Source: Eumeta japonica
Taxonomy: Eukaryota; Arthropoda; Insecta; Lepidoptera; Psychidae
Assembly: GCA_005406025.1 (NCBI GenBank)
Contig: BGZK01001595.1
Span: forward strand, 62,001 to 126,000
Length of the DNA: 64,000 nucleotides
Direction: 5' to 3'
Below the pieces are notes generated by a model that worked only from the letters and a program-made list of their open reading frames with translations, was not told where the DNA came from and searched no databases. Each line of letters starts with the position of its first letter. Position 1 is the first letter of the stretch. Below, in pieces: positions 59,301 to 64,000 of the stretch. The position numbers and the translations under genes are program-made.

Positions 59301-62300
59301 GACCATGCCCATTATAGGGTTCTAAAATCATTATTATAAAGAAATGAAAAAAGTACATTGTTACACTTTTTTCATGTTTTCTGTGCAGAATAATTATAAG
59401 CACTTTAGTTGAACTGTTTAGAAACGAGTAGGCTTGTCATTTATTATTCTGGAATTAGAGTAAATTAAAGTGCATCAGGAACATAGCATATCTTCATGGC
59501 ACTTACGTCCTTTTGTTGAGGAATCCAATTTTTGGGCAAAAACTCAAAAACAGTATATCCGATCATGTTGCAAATAATTTTCATTGAAAGTACTTGTTAA
59601 GCATTACCTTTATAATTTTTCCATATTTTTTAGACATAAGTTTTGGGAAATAGAGAAGGGATACAATTTTTGCAACTTTTGGAACAATAATTTCAAAATT
59701 ATTTACCTAATCAGAAAAATTGCTAAGAAACCGAAGTGTTTTTAAAAGAACTGTCGAAATATCTACCACACATTGATGTTTGCTGGAAAAAAAAATATTT
59801 CTGTTCTATGTATGGAGTTTTAAAATAAAACGCCTATGACATATGGAAGAATGGACATGACCGAACTATAAGGATTCCGTTTTGCTATTTTGGCTGAAAC
59901 CCTAAAAAGGGATTAATATTTTTTATAAAAATACTAAAATATTTGTAGTTAGAGACATGAAAGTTATATTCAGATTTTTATTTAAATTGGTAGAATGATT
60001 TTGATTAAGCAATCCTAAAAGGACTTAAAATTAATTAGATTTATTATGTAAAATGTTTGACAATGAAATGTGAAACAGTGTTTATGAAATATTTCCTAGT
60101 GTATTAAAATGATTATCAAAAAAATAAGCATGCTTTATGTTTTTTAAGTGTAAAAGGTATGTGTAAAATTTTTTTAACAAGATATACTTAATAAATTTAT
60201 CATCATAAATCTAGAGGAAAATATTGTTAATTTAACATGTTTTATTTCAGGTGCTCTTCCGCATTCCAGACTTCGTTCGGCGGTTTGTGGAGGGCGCGCC
60301 AGAGATATTTGCCACGTTCCCCGAAGATCCTGTCAATGATTTCAACGTACAGACGTGAGTTAAAACTACTGTACTATAGAGTGACCATGCTATTTGGTTT
60401 TTCACTCCAATTTCTGTCAGAATTATTGCAGATTGAATTTTATATTATCGCTGATTGATGTAAACAGAGCGAAACTGGGCGTCGGCCTTTTGTCGGGGCG
60501 GTACGCGCGTCTGGAGGAGGGCGGGTCCCAGGCCGGCATCTCTCCGCACATGTTCCGGAACCTTGTCGGCAAGGACCATCCCGAGTTCATGACCAAGAGG
60601 CAACAAGACGCCCACGAGTTCTATCTACACTTTTTGAATCTCCTCGAAGTGAGTTTGTTTAACCTTTTGAACGCGCAATTTCTATAGCACTTCCTACCGT
60701 CCCGCGCGCCGTTTGTCTAGACGTGTCAATGCAACGCGCGCCCTAATCAAGTACTTTGTGAAGGTAACTGAAATGCTGATATTAATCAAGTTACCACATT
60801 TTTTTTTTTTGATTTACAGGTAGATTCTTATTACACGTTAAATACATTGTTATAGACATTATATTTTAATAGAAATATATAATAGGAATGTTGTACAAAC
60901 CAACTAGAATCACTTATGTTGAATTTCACAGCATATTAATTTGATAAGATAAACTATTTCTTCACAAAAGCTAGATAATTCTGTCGTAACGTTATTATAG
61001 GTTTGATAAATTTCATATACTATAGTAGAATACTTAATAATAGAATACTTAATAAAAAATCAAAAAACATGATCACGAAAATCGCTTATGACGCTTGCCG
61101 ACGGTTATTATTATAGTACGCGTCAGCCGACTCCAAGTCACAATAGAAAAAACTAGGAATAAAATTATAATTTCTATTTTTATATGTGATTTTATCAAGA
61201 AATATGGAATTTCTTTCAAGTTATCAATGCAAAATACAATGACCGATTCGCCCTTGGCCACATTTCAACACTATTTTTATAAATATGTGATAATTTCATA
61301 ATAAAATTAGACTGAGATAAAGCTATTATCAAAATTTACCACTACAAATTATTAAAAATGTAATAAATCATATAAACTATATATGAAATCAACACAAAAT
61401 AAAATCATAAACTACCATTTTATACATCAAAACTGACAAAGGAAACTTTAGGCCTTTTTTTTACATATTCACTCTTGAGAAACATTACAAAAGTCTATAC
61501 TTTACTATGCTACAAAGTATGCTACGTATTTTGATATATATAAAGAAACATTCGCAATTACTTTTGTAAAGTGGATTATTATAAACAGAGATATCGACAA
61601 ACTGGCTACGACAGCGCCATCCCGAAGTGAACAGACGATTACGTTTCTAACGTAAATGACGAGAAAGGTAGATATTTTTTTGCTGCCTTGTTTCCTAAAG
61701 AATACAATTCAATTTTGTATAACATACAAGTATAACTCAGAAATTTAAAGCGAATTTTTAAGTTCGAGGAAGTAGGGAACTAAACAGCGAGGCCTTGTAT
61801 GGTAGGCGCTCGACGAATTGGTGGATCTCGTAGTTTCCCGAAGGCCGCGCGTTCAAAACATTAATAACTTAATAATAAATATAATGTGGATTTTGTTTAT
61901 AGTTTTCCAATATTGTACTAGATTTTATCGAGTCCATCTATCTATGAATTCAACTTCATATAACCATGTAACTATAATTAGCATGAAAGCAATAATTATT
62001 TTTCATTATAACTGTTTTTTTTTCTGACCTTTAATATGAAAAATTTGATGTATTCTCTTATTAGTTATATTTAATAACTAGCTCTTGCCCGGGACTCTGT
62101 TTGTATGACCATATAATTAATTTTTCATTTCCTGTATTGAAAATTTTGTGTTGAATAATTTGCTATTGTTGATGCCAATCCGAGTTACTTTCAATATAAG
62201 TTCATCCTGATTTCTGATAATTTCAGCAAAATGCTAATTTCTAAATGCAAAAAGTAATTTAAAATATTAAAGCGTTCATTTAATTAAAAATATTCTATAA

Positions 62301-62927
62301 TTCGATAATGTTTTTACGATTTTAGTTATATATAGTTTAAGTTAATGTTCAATCAATCATTTCATAATATAAATGACTATATATTATTTACTCAAATTGT
62401 ACTCTTTATGAATAATAGTTAATTACAGAAATGTTAGTCCCATGCCTGTATCTGGTTTATAAACAAATTTCCATTTTAACTCTGACCGTTGCTGTGATTT
62501 TGAGTTTTACATCAATCTATGTCCAATTAGATATATTTTATTTTAAAGGAGGCCTAAAGGATATTTTATACAATAGAAAATTTGACTTAGTGTAGGGTGC
62601 AACTCCTGCTTGTTCATTTTTCATGCGTTTTATGAAACGAGATATAGATATGCTACGCGAGAGATATTATTAATAATGTCTATATAAAAAAATTATATAT
62701 TTGTATATTATATAGCGACAGAGCCGTCACAAATCGAATCCGGCAGAGGCGCTGACGCTGCGCGTAGAGGAGCGCGTGCGCTGCGGCGAGTCGGGCCGCG
62801 TACGCTACACGCGCCGCTCAGAACGCCACATCCCCCTACCGGTACCCCTGGCCGCCGCCGACAACGCCGCCGCCGTGCGCGACTACGAACAAAAACGCGC
62901 CCAAGCAGAGCACAGTGGACAGAAGCT
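46624..62927 (+). CDS. USP5: Ubiquitin carboxyl-terminal hydrolase 5 / isopeptidase T, 5' part with frameshifts
   Basis: Ten exons (46624-46727, 52079-52204, 54851-55036, 55910-56015, 56609-56771, 56995-57162, 58461-58622, 60251-60354, 60468-60648, 62716-62927) encode about 505 of some 800-850 residues. The gene runs off the right edge. USP5 disassembles free polyubiquitin chains, recognising the free C-terminus of ubiquitin with its zinc-finger UBP domain. Visible parts are the N-terminal variant UBP ([25 protein letters not shown]), linker ([11 protein letters not shown]), ZnF-UBP (exons 5-6), catalytic Cys box ([13 protein letters not shown], Cys codon 58599-58601), Gln box region ([13 protein letters not shown]) and the insert after it. 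The His box and UBA domains lie outside. Exons 1, 4 and 5 need five single-base deletions undone to stay in frame; exons 2, 3 and 6-10 are intact. Confidence 0.9.
46985..48214 (-). CDS. Seven-transmembrane GPCR-like receptor, single exon, nested in USP5 intron 1
   Basis: 409 residues from the ATG at 48214; the open frame reaches 48298 but only from a non-ATG codon directly after a stop. Hydrophobic segments at about residues 7-25, 39-57, 93-117, 162-184, 305-328, 345-366 and 373-392 fit seven membrane helices. The loop before segment 3 ends in Cys92, and a loop of about 120 residues between segments 4 and 5 has four Cys and about five N-glycosylation sites (NNS, NIT, NIT, NGS, NNT). This fits a class A GPCR disulfide between the top of TM3 and the second extracellular loop. 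Trp169 and Pro172 in segment 4 agree. No DRY or NPxxY motif is present, so the family is unassigned. The codon usage is very AT-rich. It lies antisense to USP5, 258 bp after its exon 1. A ligand is not predictable. Confidence 0.75.
   Translation of the reverse strand: MSINCDLFLGIFLVICGFLLSVSNLRRIIIYKSKKMSSVLFSENMLLVSIGIAFIVKSTYKLNIQNIDFDNHEQQEMRHIFHSYMNEYIMPCNFLTLLMSYGPQIASLINSFLSLIINNYLNYTFMLKTTGSNNIQEINETYNHHDNLNKDYILYLKKHFSYIMIIMQWLIPLIIIILLYTIEVKEIYILKNENGETKQCMTALEIKNNSCFITDQQQNITQDIQKILFIPNNYFNITESMNNIPNGSTQVESIIDNIKNIVLNLKTNELNNTNSNLNDYITTRQQKSISIEECMSICHTDTKSLISYLFIIIIIGYFLPIIISITMLTKIKTNNNQNEKYKKHILQRLLYNILFWSPMIFDMFMSLIFCSFSNESMKSILFNIVGNVYQVVKSFINHKNINDNFVAPA
50160..51237 (+). mobile_element. 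hAT-like non-autonomous element (MITE) with 8-bp target duplication
   Basis: The left end TAGGGGGTGAGAATAG and the right end, read on the other strand, TAGGGATGTAGGAATA, form short imperfect TIRs. They are flanked by CTAAACAT (50152-50159) and TTAAACAT (51238-51245), an 8-bp duplication matching at seven bases, as left by hAT transposases. The inside is rich in 'attcg/attcaaa(a)att' words near both ends (50195-50345 and 51000-51215) with no coding capacity. The length is 1078 bp. Confidence 0.75.
52079..52204 (+). CDS. USP5: USP5 exon 2
   Basis: Acceptor TTTATTTCAG and donor AAACCT|GTAAGT, 42 codons in phase 0: [20 protein letters not shown] and on to IIREKKP. The ATG at 52043 that opens this frame lies in the intron and is not the start. 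Confidence 0.92.
52987..54561 (+). mobile_element. DNA transposon with 39-bp perfect terminal inverted repeats
   Basis: AAAGGAGTAGGGTTGATAAG and the following 19 bases (52987-53025) recur exactly as reverse complement at 54523-54561. Inside, on the plus strand from about 53570, broken frames read as the C-terminal half of a transposase-like protein. They include YIGDYV-like and [20 protein letters not shown] (cut), then [20 protein letters not shown] and [12 protein letters not shown], and after a frameshift an ending with C-x-C...[17 protein letters not shown]. This SWIM-like Cys/His end occurs in a DDE-transposase-related family I have seen in insect genomes but cannot name. Several stops and frameshifts make this copy inactive, and the N-terminal half of the protein is missing. 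Confidence 0.8.
53886..54137 (+). pseudogene. C-terminal transposase piece inside the 39-bp-TIR element
   Basis: The 83-codon open piece includes [20 protein letters not shown] and, after a short frame slip relative to the family, [20 protein letters not shown]. The Cys-Cys-Ala-His cluster with the upstream C-x-C ('WYCQCKS' in another frame at about 54016-54036) resembles a zinc-binding SWIM-like module. Confidence 0.6.
54851..55036 (+). CDS. USP5: USP5 exon 3
   Basis: Acceptor TCTTTTCCAG and donor GAGCAG|GTGAAT, 62 codons, intact. Contains [20 protein letters not shown] and [20 protein letters not shown]. Confidence 0.92.
55910..56015 (+). pseudogene. USP5: USP5 exon 4, one base short
   Basis: Acceptor TGTTTTCAG and donor TCTGT|GTGAGC. 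Coming from exon 3 in phase 0, the frame is wrong after GTTAAAAATCC. The family sequence ([20 protein letters not shown], then WDGEAREIS) resumes one frame over, as if a six-A run had lost one A near 55913-55917. Length 106, against 107 expected. Confidence 0.85.
56090..56340 (+). repeat. LINE/SINE-like repeat ending in a (TA)20 microsatellite
   Basis: Begins 'aactagctttagcccgtaactcc' (56091-56113), the typical 'aactagcttttgcccgcgactt' head of lepidopteran repeats, includes 'aagtctatgtcccgaaaataatgac' and 'gttctggagatctcgtgatgagtcagtcagtc', and ends in an uninterrupted (TA)20 at 56299-56338. It lies in USP5 intron 4, between the two exons with missing bases. Confidence 0.65.
56609..56771 (+). 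pseudogene. USP5: USP5 exon 5 (zinc-finger UBP), three bases short
   Basis: Acceptor TTTTTCAG and donor CATGCT|GTTAGT. It starts well ([20 protein letters not shown]) but loses one base in each of three codons: the second Cys of the W-K-C-S-K-C zinc-binding pair (between 56679 and 56680), the Asp of L-T-D-G-S (between 56714 and 56715) and a Gly of G-S-G-G-N (near 56755). Length 163, against 166 expected. Read literally it hits TGA at 56703-56705. Confidence 0.85.
56995..57162 (+). CDS. USP5: USP5 exon 6
   Basis: Acceptor GTCCATCTAG and donor CAGAAG|GTATGT, 56 codons, intact: [37 protein letters not shown]. The H-Y-x-x-T/x-x-H spacing of the ZnF-UBP C-terminal part is kept. Confidence 0.92.
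58461..58622 (+). CDS. USP5: USP5 exon 7 (catalytic Cys box)
   Basis: Acceptor CTATTGATCAG and donor ATGCAG|GTCTCC, 54 codons, intact. Ends [20 protein letters not shown] with the nucleophile Cys (codon 58599-58601). Confidence 0.93.
58745..58790. repeat. Perfect 19-bp inverted repeat with 8-nt loop in USP5 intron 7
   Basis: ATTTGTATTTCTCATTGAT at 58745-58763, loop GTGTACAT, exact reverse complement at 58772-58790. Confidence 0.9.
59280..59905 (+). repeat. Dispersed repeat, copy B (partner of 23616-24330)
   Basis: Lies in USP5 intron 7. Shares, in the same order and strand, 'catgtcagaccat', 'agggttct', 'acattgttacac', 'aagcactttag', 'attaaagtgca', 'cttcatggcacttacg', 'aaaaacag.atatccgat' and the 'ccacacattgatgtttgctgga' block with copy A. 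Diverged by many substitutions and indels. Confidence 0.7.
60251..60354 (+). CDS. USP5: USP5 exon 8
   Basis: Acceptor TTTATTTCAG and donor CAGAC|GTGAGT, intact. Encodes [20 protein letters not shown] and on to FNVQT; leaves in phase 2. Confidence 0.92.
60468..60648 (+). CDS. USP5: USP5 exon 9 (Gln box region)
   Basis: Acceptor GTAAACAG and donor CTCGAA|GTGAGT, intact. Encodes [35 protein letters not shown] and [19 protein letters not shown]-rich coding sequence in AT-rich introns. Confidence 0.92.
60649..62715 (+). other. USP5 intron 9
   Basis: AT-rich. Holds a repeat with the 'aactagctcttgcccgggactctg' head at 62077-62100, probably extending to about 62590. The open frames here have no support. 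Confidence 0.6.
62077..62590 (+). repeat. LINE/SINE-like repeat ('aactagctcttgcccgggactc')
   Basis: Same head type as the repeat at 56090. The body is diverged and the right end is uncertain. Confidence 0.45.
62716..62927 (+). CDS. USP5: USP5 exon 10
   Basis: Acceptor TATTATATAG and donor AAGCT|GTATGT, 70 codons plus two bases, very GC-rich. Encodes [40 protein letters not shown] and a charged helix ([18 protein letters not shown]). The antisense open frame here is a shadow. Confidence 0.9.
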
Positions 62928-63122
62928 GTATGTTCCAATATTAATTACTTAAAATTTCGCGTACCATAAAAAACTAATAATTGAAGCTATAAATCACCTA
63001 TTAGCTCGCTATCACTTGCACATTTGTGTACAGCTCCTCCTTATATATATACATTTATTAAATATGTCAATAATTTTATTTAACATAGTAAAAATTAATT
63101 TCCATTTTACTTGACTAAATCT

Positions 63123-63330
63123 TTATTGTCTTTGCTTCCTTGTCAGCTTTTCGATCCCTTTGGAGATCTTTTTGCACAGTCTTAAATAAAATGTATTCAC
63201 TGGGGGCCATATTTGAACTGTATGAGATGATCCATTTTTCGAACCCTCATTCACACATGGTAGCCTTTCCAATTTGATTAATGTAAACTGAAGCATAATC
63301 ATGCACAAGCAGCAGACCTTCAATGTATGT
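63123..63330 (-). pseudogene. Mariner C-terminal transposase fragment (minus strand)
   Basis: The minus strand reads GLLLVHDYA (place of 'LLHDNAPVH', N changed to Y), then, across a stop, GFEKWIISYSSNMAPSEYILF ('H-P-P-Y-S-P-D-x-A-P-S-D-Y-x-L-F') and KTVQKDLQRDRKADKEAK. A dead fragment of the SETMAR-type mariner group. Confidence 0.65.
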
Positions 63331-63372
63331 TGTGTTATAATTCAGCTGTAGTTCTGTAGGATATAATGAAAA

Positions 63373-64000
63373 ATGAGTGATATTAAGACCCATGTCCAGT
63401 ACTGTTTATTATTTGAGTTCCAATTTGGGCATTTTGCAGTAGAAGCTGCACATAACATATGTCAAAAGTTAGCTCATGACACAGTCTCCGAAGTTAGGCC
63501 AAAGCAGTTGCAGTTGTTCCAACGATTCCGCTATGGTGACTTTTTCTTTATTAATTAACCTAGGTATGGGCGTCCCATCAAAATCAATATCATTGATTTA
63601 AAAGCATTAATTGGAGGAGACATTTCAATCGGTGTGCGTGTTTTGACTACCTACCTCGGATGCTATCATGGAATAGTAAAAAACCATTTACATGCTTTGA
63701 GAAAGACTTACAGAGATGGTGTTTTGTTACTCCTACAACTAGAACATCTCATCACTGGAGACAAAAATTGGTTATCTATATTAACCATACACGTTTGCGC
63801 CAGTGACTATACTCAAAAGAACCAGGTAAAACTACCTCAAACAACGATACTATCGCAAGGAAATGCTCTCAGTCTGTGAGATATACATGGAGTGATACAC
63901 TGAAAATTCCTTCCTACGAATACCACAATTACAGCAATACTACTGTAATCAACTTAAAAATTTGAAATCCATTGTAAAAGTCCAAAATATGTTTCCTTCA
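63373..64000 (+). pseudogene. Mariner-family transposase relic 3, cut by the window edge
   Basis: Starts at ATG 63373 with MSDIKTHVQYCLLFEFQFGH, typical of the N-terminal helix-turn-helix of one mariner subfamily, then KVRPKQLQLFQRF-like sequence, a frameshift, the 'G-R-P-I-K-I-N-I' linker at about 63568, HALRKTYRDGV at about 63690-63720 and ITGDKNWLSILT (first catalytic Asp) at about 63750-63785. GVIH and PTNTTITAILL-like sequence follow in other frames to the edge. Confidence 0.75.

Larger units (their letters stand above)
62928..64000 (+). other. Start of USP5 intron 10, occupied by mariner relics
   Basis: No further USP5 exon is visible to the end of the window. The interval is mostly two mariner fragments in opposite orientation. 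Confidence 0.6.

Noticed and set aside
1..64000. CRISPR arrays, operons, tRNA or rRNA genes
   Set aside because: None recognised; the gene structure is eukaryotic and no regularly spaced repeats or cloverleaf sequences were noticed by eye.

Overview
The window is AT-rich insect DNA, most probably from a moth or butterfly (Lepidoptera). The evidence is multi-exon genes with GT-AG introns, a metazoan isopeptidase T (USP5), a theta-class glutathione S-transferase, and many decayed transposable elements. Several of the dispersed repeats look like families I recall as abundant in Lepidoptera. There is no prokaryotic organisation. I recognised no tRNA, rRNA or CRISPR array.

Four host genes can be supported. 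(1) A three-exon minus-strand gene (9693-14862) encodes a 444-residue, Pro-rich and charged protein that I cannot name. (2) A five-exon minus-strand theta GST (40744-43870) encodes 233 residues. (3) The 5' part of USP5 lies on the plus strand: ten coding exons from 46624 to 62927, with the rest beyond the right edge. (4) A single-exon minus-strand seven-transmembrane, GPCR-like gene (46985-48214) is nested antisense inside USP5 intron 1. The GST and USP5 genes are divergent, about 2.75 kb apart.

USP5 is odd. Its splice sites and the exons that carry the catalytic Cys and Gln boxes are clean, but exons 1, 4 and 5 together need five single-base deletions to be undone to stay in frame. Four of these fall within about 850 bp. 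The other genes in the window are intact. This is either a local assembly problem or a recently broken gene copy.

The rest is mostly transposon sediment. From left to right: Ty3/gypsy scraps and GA-rich repeats (0-11 kb); the orphan gene (9.7-15 kb); a CR1/jockey-type LINE 3' fragment (21.7-23 kb); a dispersed repeat and a hAT-like transposase fragment (23.6-24.8 kb); a gypsy integrase tail with a possible LTR (26 kb); a large degenerate minus-strand LINE with zinc-knuckle Gag, endonuclease, RT and RNase H (27.1-32 kb); a pogo/Tigger deletion derivative with an array of subterminal repeats (34.1-34.8 kb); two mariner relics (37.3-39.9 kb); and, in USP5 introns, a hAT-like MITE with an 8-bp target duplication, a 1.58-kb DNA transposon with 39-bp perfect terminal inverted repeats, and more mariner copies. 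No clearly new multi-gene system is visible. The most noteworthy items are the nested 7TM gene, the orphan protein, the clustered USP5 frameshifts and the 39-bp-TIR transposon.
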